From Thermoplasmata archaeon (GTDB lineage Archaea > Thermoplasmatota > Thermoplasmata > Thermoplasmatales > Thermoplasmataceae), in contig JAKAAE010000002.1 in assembly GCA_021797225.1 (NCBI GenBank), positions 1-35,203 of the forward strand: a stretch of DNA of 35,203 nucleotides, in the 5' to 3' direction. The notes under the pieces were generated by a model. That model made no database searches. It worked only from the letters and a program-made list of their open reading frames with translations, and was not told the DNA's origin. The translations under genes were made by a program, and so were the position numbers. Position 1 is the stretch's first letter; the number at the start of each line of letters is the position of its first letter. This document shows positions 1-8,275 of the stretch, in pieces.

Positions 1-69
1 TTCTTTTCCGGAGTATTTTTTGCCGGCAAAATCAACATTAATCCTTATTCTATAATTTAAAACTTCCAT
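1..69 (-). CDS. 5' end of a probable M1-family aminopeptidase (tricorn-interacting factor F2/F3-like), cut by the window edge
   Basis: Reading leftward from an ATG at 69, the frame stays open for all 23 codons to the edge and begins MEVLNYRIRINVDF, followed by AGKKYSGKE. The pattern of a short polar start, an alternating beta strand of the form YxIxIxVDF and then a YSGKE turn resembles the first strand of M1 zinc aminopeptidases, notably the Thermoplasma tricorn-interacting factors F2/F3, which trim peptides released by the proteasome and tricorn. The HExxH zinc site would lie outside the window. A TATA-like box 20-28 nt before the ATG supports a leaderless start. That a gene starts here is fairly safe. 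The family call rests on 23 residues and is tentative. Confidence 0.5.
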   Translation of the reverse strand, partial: MEVLNYRIRINVDFAGKKYSGKE

Positions 70-88
70 ATCCGTTTATTTATGCACA

Positions 89-97
89 TTTAATAAA
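89..97 (-). promoter_or_regulatory. TATA-like box A for the left-edge gene
   Basis: On the minus strand this reads TTTATTAAA, 20-28 nt before the ATG at 69. That is the spacing expected for an archaeal TATA box serving a leaderless mRNA. Confidence 0.5.
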
Positions 98-158
98 TTT
101 TGCGAGGTTGTACAATATAACCTCCCGCATCATGGAATGAGACTTCCTGCTTTAAAGG

Positions 159-166
159 TTAAATAA
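159..166 (+). promoter_or_regulatory. TATA-like box A for the 186-626 membrane protein
   Basis: The sequence TTAAATAA lies about 20-27 nt before the ATG at 186, which fits transcription starting at or next to the start codon. Confidence 0.5.
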
Positions 167-185
167 CACCATTGAATCCTGCTAT

Positions 186-626
186 ATGGATAGCAGATAT
201 AGGTATACTTATCTGGGTCTGGCCTTTATGATAGTACTTTTATTTATACAATTTATACTGGGCATCTTCATAAATCTGTATGTAACATTTCCACCACTCA
301 ACAGCATATCACAGGTGGGCCCGGAGGTTTTCCCCTCAAATTACATAACAGTAATGTTTCATATGATGCTCGGGTTTCTCATTCTAATAGTTTCATTAAT
401 AATGATTCTCATGAGCTTCAGAATTGGCAGCGCAAAACTTCTTTTATCTTCAATAACATCATCTATTTTTGTGATCATTGCCGGTATCTCCGGGATATTA
501 TTCCTATTTAACGAATTTAATAGATATTCATTTTTGATGGGTACCTCTTTCATAATAGTTGTAATGTCTGAATTTTATTATTTATATTCTTTAAAATCTA
601 TGGAAACGAAAGGGATGAAAAATTAA
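186..626 (+). CDS. four-helix integral membrane protein of unknown function
   Basis: The 146-residue product is almost entirely hydrophobic. Four membrane segments are visible at roughly residues 8-30, 54-76, 80-105 and 113-134, joined by short polar loops, with a lysine-rich cytoplasmic tail (KSMETKGMKN). There is no cofactor motif, signal peptidase site or transporter signature. The first outer loop (residues 31-53) is rich in Pro, Ser and Asn and may face outside. The ATG at 186 is favoured by the box A at the leaderless distance. The gene is divergent from the left-edge M1-like gene and ends 26 nt before the convergent gene at 653, so it looks monocistronic. The four-helix layout recalls small heme or quinone membrane proteins, but I see no conserved histidine pairs and assign no function. 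Confidence 0.7.
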   Translation: MDSRYRYTYLGLAFMIVLLFIQFILGIFINLYVTFPPLNSISQVGPEVFPSNYITVMFHMMLGFLILIVSLIMILMSFRIGSAKLLLSSITSSIFVIIAGISGILFLFNEFNRYSFLMGTSFIIVVMSEFYYLYSLKSMETKGMKN

Positions 627-652
627 ATTCGTTTATTAAAAATCTAAAAATA

Positions 653-1117
653 TTACCTTTCCATTAAATCAACAGATCTCTTATACAGTATATCCCTTAA
701 AAGAAGAAATGCCCTGAAATTTTCTGGATTGAACCTTTCCGAGAAACCTTCCATTCTGGACATTACCCTGTAATAATACAGTACTTCTATAGTTTTTCTG
801 CATGCCCTGAAAGCCACACGGGAAGGCCTGCTTTCATTTAAAAGGATAGAATAATCCATTGCCCAGCCTTTTGAACCTTCCATATTTTCAAGGAAACCGA
901 AATCCTTTGCCTTTTCACCTGTAATTATATAATTCTCCAGGGATTTTATGAATTCAAACATTTTTCTGTACTCATCTGAGTGTGTCTCATCCATTTTTAT
1001 GAGCCTGCCTATTAACTCTGCTAGTTCATATTCTTTCATAAAATACATCTGTATTCCTGAATCATAATCTTCTTCCTTCTGATTTACACAGCAATGAAAT
1101 TTTGGAAATTCTGTCAT
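653..1117 (-). CDS. conserved-looking hypothetical protein downstream of lipB
   Basis: This 154-residue soluble, probably mostly helical protein has no family I recognise. Visible features are a CC pair near the N-terminus (KFHCCVNQ), an acidic stretch EEDYDSG, and an Arg/Lys-rich second half (RPSRVAFRACRKTIEVLYYYR). The frame extends to an ATG at 1135, but I choose the ATG at 1117 because a TATA-like box (1136-1147, minus) sits about 25 nt before it. The upstream codons (MIYFLI) would be an odd hydrophobic extension. The gene follows lipB on the same strand after a 59-nt gap but seems to have its own promoter. A lipoate-related role would be a guess from position only. Confidence 0.6.
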   Translation of the reverse strand: MTEFPKFHCCVNQKEEDYDSGIQMYFMKEYELAELIGRLIKMDETHSDEYRKMFEFIKSLENYIITGEKAKDFGFLENMEGSKGWAMDYSILLNESRPSRVAFRACRKTIEVLYYYRVMSRMEGFSERFNPENFRAFLLLRDILYKRSVDLMER

Positions 1118-1135
1118 AATTAAAAAGTATATCAT

Positions 1136-1147
1136 AAAATAAATATT
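1136..1147 (-). promoter_or_regulatory. TATA-like box deciding the start of the 653-1117 gene
   Basis: The minus strand reads AAATATTTATTT, centred about 25 nt before the ATG at 1117. It partly overlaps the start of the longer frame (ATG at 1135), which argues against that longer start. Confidence 0.45.
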
Positions 1148-1176
1148 TTCCGAATTATTGAGAATTAATATTCAGG

Positions 1177-1824
1177 TTATCTTATATTATGTAATATTTT
1201 ATAATGATCAATTCCAAAATTTTTCAGGGTAATATCCATAAATTTATTCTTTACAGCATTAATATCATAAGATTTATTCTGAATTGCCTCCATTGAAGTC
1301 ATTATTTCAGGTGAAAAATTGCAGGGATTTATGATTCCAAATTTTTTTAAATCGGTTGATACATTTAAGCCCATGCCGTGCATTGTGGTGAACCTATCGA
1401 TTCCGAGCCCTATGGAGCATATTTTCTTATCACCGACCCAGACACCGGTCTTTTCATTAAGCATGGGAGTTCCCAAGATCCCATAGCAATTCAGCAATTC
1501 AATGACGGAATCCTGGATTAATTTTATCAACTTCAGGGCATCGAGACCTGATCTTTTCAAATTTATTATATAATATACCACAAGCTGGCCGGGACCATGA
1601 TATGTCAGATACCCGCCGCGATTTATTTTTATTGCTCCGTCCAGATCTCCCCTGAAGTGTGAACCGGCAGTATAAACATCAGGATGCTGGAGAAAAATGA
1701 ATGTATCATAATCTTTCTCTATATTAACCATGTTATGGATTTTTTTCTGAAAATCCAGCGCTTCCAGATAATCCACCATTCCCAGATCGTATATCATCCC
1801 GTGGTTATGAATGTGCGTTTCCAT
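1177..1824 (-). CDS. lipB: octanoyltransferase LipB (lipoate-protein ligase B)
   Basis: LipB moves octanoyl groups from acyl carrier protein or an equivalent donor to lipoyl domains of 2-oxoacid dehydrogenase or glycine cleavage complexes; LipA then inserts sulfur. The 215-residue protein has the family's usual length. The RGG-x-L-TYHGPGQLVxY signature lies at residues 69-84, with the conserved His at 76. The Lys-containing motif KKICSIG is at about 133-139 and is followed by MHGMGLNV. The catalytic Cys-Lys pair is present as Lys134 and Cys168 (in NPCNF). The start is not certain: ATG at 1824 gives METHIHNHGM, but an internal ATG at 1797 (MIYDLG) would also leave the fold intact. The next gene downstream is an unknown protein on the same strand. 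Presence of LipB implies endogenous lipoylation in this archaeon. Confidence 0.92.
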   Translation of the reverse strand: METHIHNHGMIYDLGMVDYLEALDFQKKIHNMVNIEKDYDTFIFLQHPDVYTAGSHFRGDLDGAIKINRGGYLTYHGPGQLVVYYIINLKRSGLDALKLIKLIQDSVIELLNCYGILGTPMLNEKTGVWVGDKKICSIGLGIDRFTTMHGMGLNVSTDLKKFGIINPCNFSPEIMTSMEAIQNKSYDINAVKNKFMDITLKNFGIDHYKILHNIR

Positions 1825-1945
1825 CTTATAATACTATATATGGAATTCAGTATTTGAAATTTCCATCTGGCAAATAACCGTCCAGGGATTCCTTGATATA
1901 AAAAAATATAGCAAAAGCATTTAAAATATATGGTATTAGTTAATC

Positions 1946-2866
1946 ATGGTAAACATAAATGGCAAAATAAAGCAGATAAGTTATATTACTAAGGGTGTTG
2001 AAACAAAGGACGGGGCAGGGGTCCGGCTTAAAAGAATTTTCGGGGGGCCAAATACAGTAAACATAACAGATCCATTTCTTCTACTGGATCATTTCGGTTC
2101 AGATCGAATAGATGACTATATTTCTGGTTTTCCCTGGCACCCTCACAGGGGAATAGAAACCATAACATATTTACTGTCAGGGAAGGTAGAGCACCGTGAC
2201 AGCACAGACCACCGTGGAACAATATACCCTGATGAACTGCAGTGGATGACAGCAGGAAGTGGCATATTCCACGAGGAGATGCCAAAACCACTGGACGAGA
2301 AAAATCCTGAGGAGCTTTTGAGGGCCAATGGAATCCCAACACTTGTCTCAGGCTTCCAGCTGTGGTTGAATCTCCCCGCTAAATATAAGATGACAGTCCC
2401 AACATACAGGAATATAAAGGGAAGCGAGGTGCCGGCAATCACTCTTGATGGTGCAACGGTCAAGATTATCGCCGGGGAATACGAAAAATATTCAGGTATG
2501 TACACTTCACGGTATGGTATCGACCCGCTTTATCTTGATGTTTCAATGGATGAAGAATCCGAGTTCAGTTATAAAATCAAAGAGGGATATACAGCAATAA
2601 TCTTTTCGGTGACTGGCGAAGGGATATACCGGGATCAGAAACTTGAACCGGATACGGCCGCTATATTATCTAATGATGGGGAATGGATAGATATAAAAAC
2701 CGGCCGGTCGAAATATAGATTTATACTTCTTTCCGGAAAACCACTTCATGAACCGGTAAAATGGTACGGGCCGATCGTCATGAACACAGATGAACAGATA
2801 AGGGAGGCAATTATGGACCTCAACAGGGATAAATTTGTCAGAGAGAAAAATCCCATGGTAGAATAA
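1946..2866 (+). CDS. pirin family protein (bicupin)
   Basis: The 306-residue protein has the pirin N-terminal cupin signature: FPWHPHRGIETITYLLSG at about residues 62-79, then EHRDS, and LQWMTAGSGIFHEEMP near 99-113. The four metal ligands of pirins can be placed at His65, His67, His109 and Glu111, which predicts an Fe(II)-binding quercetinase-like site. The second, less conserved cupin occupies the C-terminal half (the pirin C domain). Bacterial and plant pirins act as quercetin dioxygenases or as redox-sensitive partners. The substrate here is unknown. An AT-rich TATAA-like stretch (about 1917-1929) lies just upstream. The gene stands alone between lipB (divergent) and the ABC operon. Confidence 0.92.
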   Translation: MVNINGKIKQISYITKGVETKDGAGVRLKRIFGGPNTVNITDPFLLLDHFGSDRIDDYISGFPWHPHRGIETITYLLSGKVEHRDSTDHRGTIYPDELQWMTAGSGIFHEEMPKPLDEKNPEELLRANGIPTLVSGFQLWLNLPAKYKMTVPTYRNIKGSEVPAITLDGATVKIIAGEYEKYSGMYTSRYGIDPLYLDVSMDEESEFSYKIKEGYTAIIFSVTGEGIYRDQKLEPDTAAILSNDGEWIDIKTGRSKYRFILLSGKPLHEPVKWYGPIVMNTDEQIREAIMDLNRDKFVREKNPMVE

Positions 2867-2914
2867 GCCGAAATTTTGTATTGAATTTACTATCTATTTA
2901 TTTTTAGATAATAG

Positions 2915-2921
2915 TTAAATA
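2915..2921 (+). promoter_or_regulatory. TATA-like box A of the ABC transporter/GH1 operon
   Basis: The sequence TTAAATA lies 21-27 nt before the ATG at 2942. This is a leaderless spacing and selects that ATG over the nearby out-of-frame ATG at 2937. Confidence 0.55.
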
Positions 2922-2941
2922 GACCTTGTTAATTATATGGC

Positions 2942-3787
2942 ATGGAAAATGACAGTGATTTTAATCAGTATATGATATCATTCAAATATCAATTCAAATC
3001 ATATCTCCGTACAAAAAGGTTCATCGGACTATTTCTCTTTGCCCTTATAATTTCAGTTGGAATTACTGCCCTTATATTTCATGATGAATACAGCACTATA
3101 AAATCCAGCACATCGCTGAATTATTTCTATCAGTATTTACAGGGATTCTCAGTGGATTTGGTTGTTATAATAGGGGCATTCTTCGGCGGGGATATAATTT
3201 CTACTGATACGGGAACAAATGCTGCTTACTACACACTGGTCCAGCCTGTAAGAAGATCTGTACTGTTTATGGGCAGATACACTGCGGCTTTAATATCATC
3301 ATTTATAATAGTTTTCGTATATTTTTTTGTGGGTATTGTTAGTTCATTTTATCTTTATAGTACTGTAACTCCTGTTATATTCGAGAGCCTGGGGATACTT
3401 GTATTATTCCTTGCTGCTGCTATAGCGTTTGCTTCATTGTTTTCTGGAATATTCAAAGGTCAATCAAGTGGAATAATAGTTTCCGTGCTTCTTCTATTCA
3501 TAGGATTTCCCATAATAGATGAATTTGTTGGAACAGTTGCCGGTGTAGACCCTTTGTTTTCACTTAATTTTGCAGGCGGGATTATGTATTTAATATTCCA
3601 GAGCCCCTATCCTGCTGCTAAGACTGTATTGAAAGGAGCAAGTGGATTTGGAGCTCATGCAGGAATTGTTACTACATATTTATTCAATCCAACATTGATG
3701 CAGGGCATTGGCGTGTTGATTGCATATATGGTAATATGTGGTGTAATTGCAATACTGCTGTACACTAGGAGACAGATAGAGGGATAA
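2942..3787 (+). CDS. ABC-2 type transporter permease
   Basis: The 281-residue membrane protein begins with a short cytoplasmic stretch containing an amphipathic segment (FKYQFKSYLRTKRF). It then shows about six membrane helices, near residues 28-46, 72-88, 110-138, 148-168, 176-196 and 252-275. The layout fits the ABC-2 family permeases (ABC2_membrane) that work with a single NatA/CcmA-like ATPase. The motif GDIISTDTGTNAAYYTLVQP before helix 3 is typical of this group (family GE motif region). The cognate ATPase starts 2 nt after the stop codon, so the two subunits are co-translated. The substrate cannot be told; such exporters carry drugs, lipids or polysaccharide. Confidence 0.85.
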   Translation: MENDSDFNQYMISFKYQFKSYLRTKRFIGLFLFALIISVGITALIFHDEYSTIKSSTSLNYFYQYLQGFSVDLVVIIGAFFGGDIISTDTGTNAAYYTLVQPVRRSVLFMGRYTAALISSFIIVFVYFFVGIVSSFYLYSTVTPVIFESLGILVLFLAAAIAFASLFSGIFKGQSSGIIVSVLLLFIGFPIIDEFVGTVAGVDPLFSLNFAGGIMYLIFQSPYPAAKTVLKGASGFGAHAGIVTTYLFNPTLMQGIGVLIAYMVICGVIAILLYTRRQIEG

Positions 3788-3789
3788 AT

Positions 3790-4701
3790 ATGGAAATAAG
3801 TTTTAACAAAGTATCTAAAAATTACAGTAAATTCAAGGCTCTTGACGATGTATCATTCCAGTACAGTGGTCACGGTGCCATCGGATATCTTGGTCCAAAC
3901 GGTGCAGGAAAGACAACCACATTGAAGGTTATGACGAACCTTCTCCGCCCAACATCAGGCACTGCAGAGTTGAATGGTATAGATGTCAATAAGCATCCGA
4001 AGAAAGCCATGGCAAATGTAGGTTCCATGATAGAAACACCCACACCTTATCCGTTCCTGACTGTAAAAGAATCATTGCAATTCGTGGGGGAACTCAGGGG
4101 AGTTGATAAAAAAACAATGGAATCCAGAATAGAGGAATATTATGACGCATTAAAACTTCCTCCATTAACATCAAAAATGGGGCAGCTTTCCAAGGGGCAG
4201 AGACAGCGTGCCGTATTTGCATCGGTGCTTATATCTGATCCGGATATAGTTATACTGGATGAGCCCACAAGTGGTCTTGATCCATTTGAGAGGAAAATAT
4301 TCAGGGATTTTATACTGAAGTTGAAGAAAACAAAGCTTGTATTCTTCTCATCCCATATCCTTTCGGAAGTCTCAGAAACATGTGATGATGTTGTATTTAT
4401 CAATCACGGAAAAATACTCAAGCAGGGAAAGATAGATGAAATATCCCAGGAATTCAATACAAGTGCAGTATCAGTAGAGTTCCTCAAGCCGGTAGACGAT
4501 TCTATGATCAAGCAGCTAGGTTCTATAGGTTCGGGGCTACTCAAAACAGATGGCAGAACCGCCGTTATAAAGTTCTCAGGAAAAGAAGCCGACAGGGCAG
4601 CAATACTGCAGGATGTAATAAAGTTAGCACCGGTTATTTCCTATAGTTCCTATGGCTCGGATCTGGAATCTGCATATATCTCTATATTAGGTGAGAAATA
4701 G
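3790..4701 (+). CDS. ABC transporter ATP-binding protein (ABC-2 exporter partner)
   Basis: This 303-residue ATPase has Walker A GPNGAGKTT at 35-43, the Q-loop region near 80-85 (SMIETP, with Ile-Glu where a Gln is usual), the signature LSKGQ at 133-137, Walker B IVILDEP at 153-159, the D-loop SGLD and the switch His in SSHILSE. A C-terminal region of about 80 residues after the nucleotide-binding domain is typical of NatA/CcmA-type exporters. The replaced Q-loop glutamine deserves checking in an alignment. The gene sits 2 nt after its permease and 11 nt before the GH1 glycosidase, so all three look like one transcription unit. Confidence 0.93.
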   Translation: MEISFNKVSKNYSKFKALDDVSFQYSGHGAIGYLGPNGAGKTTTLKVMTNLLRPTSGTAELNGIDVNKHPKKAMANVGSMIETPTPYPFLTVKESLQFVGELRGVDKKTMESRIEEYYDALKLPPLTSKMGQLSKGQRQRAVFASVLISDPDIVILDEPTSGLDPFERKIFRDFILKLKKTKLVFFSSHILSEVSETCDDVVFINHGKILKQGKIDEISQEFNTSAVSVEFLKPVDDSMIKQLGSIGSGLLKTDGRTAVIKFSGKEADRAAILQDVIKLAPVISYSSYGSDLESAYISILGEK

Positions 4702-4712
4702 GGGGCTATCAA

Positions 4713-6164
4713 ATGATCAGAAAGTTTCCTGATAAATTCATGATCGGGACCGCTATAAGTCCATTCCAGGTGGAGATGGGCAGATCAGAGGGTTCTATTT
4801 CTCAGGATAGTGACTGGTATAAATGGGTCCACTCAGAAACCATAATAAAGAAAACATATGTAAGTGGCGATTTTCCGGATGATGGACCTAATTTCTGGAA
4901 TGATTATAGGAAATATGTTGATTATGCTATTTCAATGGGGAATAATTCTATACGGATTGGCATTGACTGGGCACGAATATTCAAAAAAACCACTGAAAAT
5001 ATTACTGTTAAGGAAATCACCAATGAAAAAGGTGATGTTTATGATATGGAATTCCAGGACAACTTTATTGAGCAAATGGATGCAATAGCAGACAGGCAGG
5101 CGGTTGATCATTATAAAGAAATAATGGCTTATGTTAAGTCTAGGGGATTAAAACTTGTACTGACGGCATACCATTGGCCACTACCCTTATGGCTGCATGA
5201 TCCGGTTCTGTGCAACAAGGACTTTTCCGAATGCAGGGAAAAAGGGTGGGCAGATAAAAAGAGTATACCGGAATTCGGTAAATATGTCTATTATATCAAT
5301 AAAAAATTCAATGAATATGTTGACATCTGGCATACAATCAATGAGCCGAACATCATAGCCATAAATGGATATTTATATGGCAATCTGGAGGGATTTCCTC
5401 CCGGAATTTCAGATTTTAAAGTAACTATTGAAGTTTTAAGGAATTTAGCTTATGCGCATAATATTGCATATAAGATTATCAAAGGGGAAAACCCTGATTC
5501 CACTGTTGGAATAAATGTTGCAGTTCCGTATTTCCAGCCCGAACTTGATACTCCTAAAAACAAATTTATAAATGAATATGTTTCCTATGTATTTTACAAG
5601 CTTTACCTGGATTCTGCCCTGTACGGAAACTTTGATTCATCCCTTTCGGGAATTTATAATGAATCCCGGCCAAGGGAATTTGCCGGCACCGACTTTATAG
5701 GAATAGACTATTACAGTAGAATTATTGTCAGATATGTGGATAATGATAATGTTGACATAAGGTACAGGTTTGCCTTTCTTCCATGCAAGAACTGCTCGGA
5801 CAACTATCTTGATATATATCCGGAGGGAATCAGAGTTGTTGCAGCATCACTCTTCAACCAGTACAGAAAACCTATTATAATTCTGGAAAACGGGGTTGCA
5901 GATGCTACCGGAAAAAATAGAAAAGAGTTTATAGAAAGGCACCTGATTGAATTACATAAGGCCATGAAAGAAGACTTTGTCCCTGTAAAGGGTTACTTCC
6001 ACTGGTCCCTCATGGATAACTTTGAATGGGCAAGGGGATACAAGGACCGATTCGGGCTTTATACCGGGGATAAAGGAGAGTATAAACCCACGGAAGCATC
6101 AGAGTATTACAGTAAAATATGCCATGAAATGGGTGTATTTGACGAAAATTATAGAGACTACTAG
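4713..6164 (+). CDS. glycoside hydrolase family 1 beta-glycosidase
   Basis: The 483-residue protein is a full-length GH1 enzyme, a retaining beta-glucosidase/beta-galactosidase like the Sulfolobus LacS group. The acid/base Glu211 lies in TINEPN (208-213) and the nucleophile Glu392 in ILENGVAD (390-397). The N-terminal signature GTAISPFQVEMG (residues 12-23) and YHWPLPLWL (153-161) line the sugar site, and the C-terminal aglycone motif YFHWSLMDNFEWARGY is also present. There is no signal peptide, so it should act inside the cell on imported or endogenous glycosides or glycolipids. It starts 11 nt after the ABC ATPase stop (a GGGGG tract precedes the ATG). Pairing with an ABC-2 exporter rather than a sugar importer is unusual and may hint at glycolipid or exopolysaccharide turnover, which is inference. 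Confidence 0.93.
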   Translation: MIRKFPDKFMIGTAISPFQVEMGRSEGSISQDSDWYKWVHSETIIKKTYVSGDFPDDGPNFWNDYRKYVDYAISMGNNSIRIGIDWARIFKKTTENITVKEITNEKGDVYDMEFQDNFIEQMDAIADRQAVDHYKEIMAYVKSRGLKLVLTAYHWPLPLWLHDPVLCNKDFSECREKGWADKKSIPEFGKYVYYINKKFNEYVDIWHTINEPNIIAINGYLYGNLEGFPPGISDFKVTIEVLRNLAYAHNIAYKIIKGENPDSTVGINVAVPYFQPELDTPKNKFINEYVSYVFYKLYLDSALYGNFDSSLSGIYNESRPREFAGTDFIGIDYYSRIIVRYVDNDNVDIRYRFAFLPCKNCSDNYLDIYPEGIRVVAASLFNQYRKPIIILENGVADATGKNRKEFIERHLIELHKAMKEDFVPVKGYFHWSLMDNFEWARGYKDRFGLYTGDKGEYKPTEASEYYSKICHEMGVFDENYRDY

Positions 6165-6214
6165 AAAGATATTTTTATCCATTGAATAGTACTTTCAGCT
6201 TAATAAAGTTAAAA

Positions 6215-6221
6215 TTAAATA
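6215..6221 (+). promoter_or_regulatory. TATA-like box deciding the start of the TenA-like gene
   Basis: The sequence TTAAATA is centred about 24 nt before the ATG at 6242. It lies inside the longer open frame that begins at 6182, which argues that the shorter protein is the real one. Confidence 0.55.
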
Positions 6222-6241
6222 TCAAACATGGATATAACACC

Positions 6242-6847
6242 ATGTATCTTAGAAGCTATCTGAATTCACAGGAAGTTATGACAATAATAAACAATATCGT
6301 GCATTCTGATTTTGTTGAAGCTATGAAAGATGGAACCCTCGAGGATGATAAATTCAGGTACTATTTAACACAGGATCACATATATTTGAAGTATTACAAA
6401 GAAGCAGGGGCAATAATAGGAAAATCCTCTCCGGATGAACGGGTAAAACAACTTTATATCGATATAGGAAGTGAAGAGCCTGTTTTTCATACAAATATGC
6501 TTGAAAAATTCGGAGTAAACGGTGATAGGATAAAAGATGCAGATGCAAATTATACAACCTATTCATATATAAATCATCTGATCAGATGGTCTACAGATTC
6601 AGATGTTAATGGTATGCTTTCTATGTTTCCTTGCCAGTGGTCTTATGGTTATATCGCTGAAGCAATTACAGCACCGGAAGAGAAATTCAAATTCTGGTTT
6701 GATTTTTACCACTCTCCACCATACAGGGCAATAACCGACAGGTATATTGAAATACTGGGCAATGAAGACCTTAGTGAGTCCCAGAAGCAGATATTGAAAT
6801 TTGGCCTGGAATATGAAGCAAATTACTGGCTCGAATGCTATAAATAA
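6242..6847 (+). CDS. tenA: TenA/thiaminase II family protein (PQQC/THI-4 fold)
   Basis: The 201-residue helical protein matches the TenA family, which hydrolyses aminopyrimidine precursors in thiamin salvage. Landmarks are YLTQDHIYLKYY at 41-52 (Asp45 and Tyr48 match the pyrimidine-binding Asp and Tyr), PCQWSYGYIAE at 130-140 (Cys131 as the catalytic Cys of TenA_C proteins, then Tyr135), and the C-terminal YEANYWLECY carrying the family's late Glu (Glu192 or Glu198). The open frame extends to 6182, but the extra 20 residues are not family-like and a TATA box falls inside them, so I start at 6242. No thiamin operon or TPP riboswitch is adjacent. A general role in thiamin salvage is known for the family; the exact substrate is inferred. 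Confidence 0.88.
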   Translation: MYLRSYLNSQEVMTIINNIVHSDFVEAMKDGTLEDDKFRYYLTQDHIYLKYYKEAGAIIGKSSPDERVKQLYIDIGSEEPVFHTNMLEKFGVNGDRIKDADANYTTYSYINHLIRWSTDSDVNGMLSMFPCQWSYGYIAEAITAPEEKFKFWFDFYHSPPYRAITDRYIEILGNEDLSESQKQILKFGLEYEANYWLECYK

Positions 6848-6905
6848 TATTTATCATTATTTTTGTACATTAGAATTCCTATTTTACCCGTAAAATCTGA
6901 TAAGC

Positions 6906-6914
6906 AATAAATAC
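6906..6914 (+). promoter_or_regulatory. TATA-like box of folC
   Basis: The sequence AATAAATAC is centred 25 nt before the ATG at 6935, a leaderless arrangement. Confidence 0.45.
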
Positions 6915-6934
6915 CGGTTAAACATTGCCATACA

Positions 6935-8221
6935 ATGATTGAAGATACTCTGGATTACCTTTATGGATTGAAAAGAGAAGGCATAAAAATGGATTTAAAG
7001 GCAACCAGGGATTTTGCCGAACATCTGGGCAATCCCCAGAATAAGTTTAAAAGTATCCATATAGCAGGTACGAACGGAAAGGGTTCAATAGCTTCCTATG
7101 TCTATAATATTCTCAGGCAGGAATACAGGACAGGTATGTACACATCACCCCACCTGCTGGATTTCAATGAAAGGATAATTATGGATACTGAGCCTGTGCC
7201 GGATCAGTATATCATTGATTTTATGAATTCTAACAGGGAATATATAGAAAAACTTGCAGCCAGTTACAGGAATCCCACTTTTTTTGAAACAACCACGGTA
7301 ATGGCATTCAAATATTTCGCTGATAGGGATGCTGAGTATGCTGCAATAGAGGTGGGACTGGGTGGCAGGTTAGATTCAACCAATATTATAACCCCGGAGG
7401 TCAGTATAATTGCCCAGATAGGCTATGAACATTACCAGCGTCTGGGCTGCTCATTAACATCGATAGCACATGAAAAGGGTGGAATAATTAAAGATACTAG
7501 GCCTGTAATACTTCTTGATGATAAACCAGAGGTGGTGGCAGAAATACAAAAAATAGCAGATGTCAGAAATTCCAGGCTGGTCAAGGTTAGCGAATACTGC
7601 TCTGTATCGGATCTGAAATATAATCTGGATGGCATGTCGTTTGTATTGAAGACGCCGGTGGATGAATATAATATTAAAACCTCAAACCTCGGCATGTTCC
7701 AGATAAAGAATGTTTGTACAGCCGTATCTGCCATAGAAGCACTTCCCACCGGCCGGCCCGGAAAATCCATCATAGAACGGGGCATATCTGAGAGCAGATG
7801 GCCGTCGAGGTTCGAAATAATCAGCAAAGAACCCCTTGTTATCATGGATTCTTCCCACAATCCTCCCGCTGCAAGTGCTCTGGTTGAAACATTCCAGAAA
7901 TTTGTACATAAAAAACCCCTCCTGGTAATCGGAATGCTGGATGATAAGGACTATTTTTCATATATGTCTATACTCAGAAAAATCTCAGATACTGTTGTAT
8001 TGACGACACCGGATGAACCGGAGAGGGCTATAGACCCGGAAATCCTCGGTGCAAATATCAGACACATATTCAATGAAATCAAAATTATAAAGGATCCAAT
8101 TGAGGCATACAACTATGCAAAATCCGTATCTGACTGCATTCTGGTTACAGGGTCGATGTATCTGGTAGGGCTGTTAAAAAAATATCTGAATTCGTCAGTC
8201 CGACCATTTAACATGGATTAA
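6935..8221 (+). CDS. folC: FolC-type dihydrofolate/folylpolyglutamate synthase (Mur ligase family)
   Basis: The 428-residue protein has the FolC layout of an N-terminal Mur-ligase ATPase domain followed by a Rossmann-like C domain. The P-loop HIAGTNGKGSIAS lies at 42-54. It is followed by the FolC signature TSPHLLDFNERI, the metal/phosphate motif AIEVGLGGRLDSTN, GYEHYQRLG (normally DHxxxLG), a Lys-containing AHEKGGIIK loop (carbamylated Lys region) and MDSSHNPPA at the domain junction. The enzyme adds glutamate to folate or to another pterin or coenzyme. The DHxxxLG-to-EHYQRLG change is a mild departure. Many archaea use modified pterins, so the true acceptor may differ. The gene lies just upstream of orc1/cdc6 but appears to have its own promoter. 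Confidence 0.92.
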   Translation: MIEDTLDYLYGLKREGIKMDLKATRDFAEHLGNPQNKFKSIHIAGTNGKGSIASYVYNILRQEYRTGMYTSPHLLDFNERIIMDTEPVPDQYIIDFMNSNREYIEKLAASYRNPTFFETTTVMAFKYFADRDAEYAAIEVGLGGRLDSTNIITPEVSIIAQIGYEHYQRLGCSLTSIAHEKGGIIKDTRPVILLDDKPEVVAEIQKIADVRNSRLVKVSEYCSVSDLKYNLDGMSFVLKTPVDEYNIKTSNLGMFQIKNVCTAVSAIEALPTGRPGKSIIERGISESRWPSRFEIISKEPLVIMDSSHNPPAASALVETFQKFVHKKPLLVIGMLDDKDYFSYMSILRKISDTVVLTTPDEPERAIDPEILGANIRHIFNEIKIIKDPIEAYNYAKSVSDCILVTGSMYLVGLLKKYLNSSVRPFNMD

Positions 8222-8275
8222 ACTATCGGTTAAATAGTAGGTAACAAACCAGGTTAAAAAACATATTTGTATATA

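Noticed and set aside
2143..2505. 120-codon minus-strand frame opposite pirin
   Set aside because: The pirin frame has full cupin motifs; the reverse frame shows none.
6182..6241. N-terminal extension of the TenA-like protein from the ATG at 6182
   Set aside because: The 20 extra residues are not family-like and a TATA box for the ATG at 6242 lies inside them.
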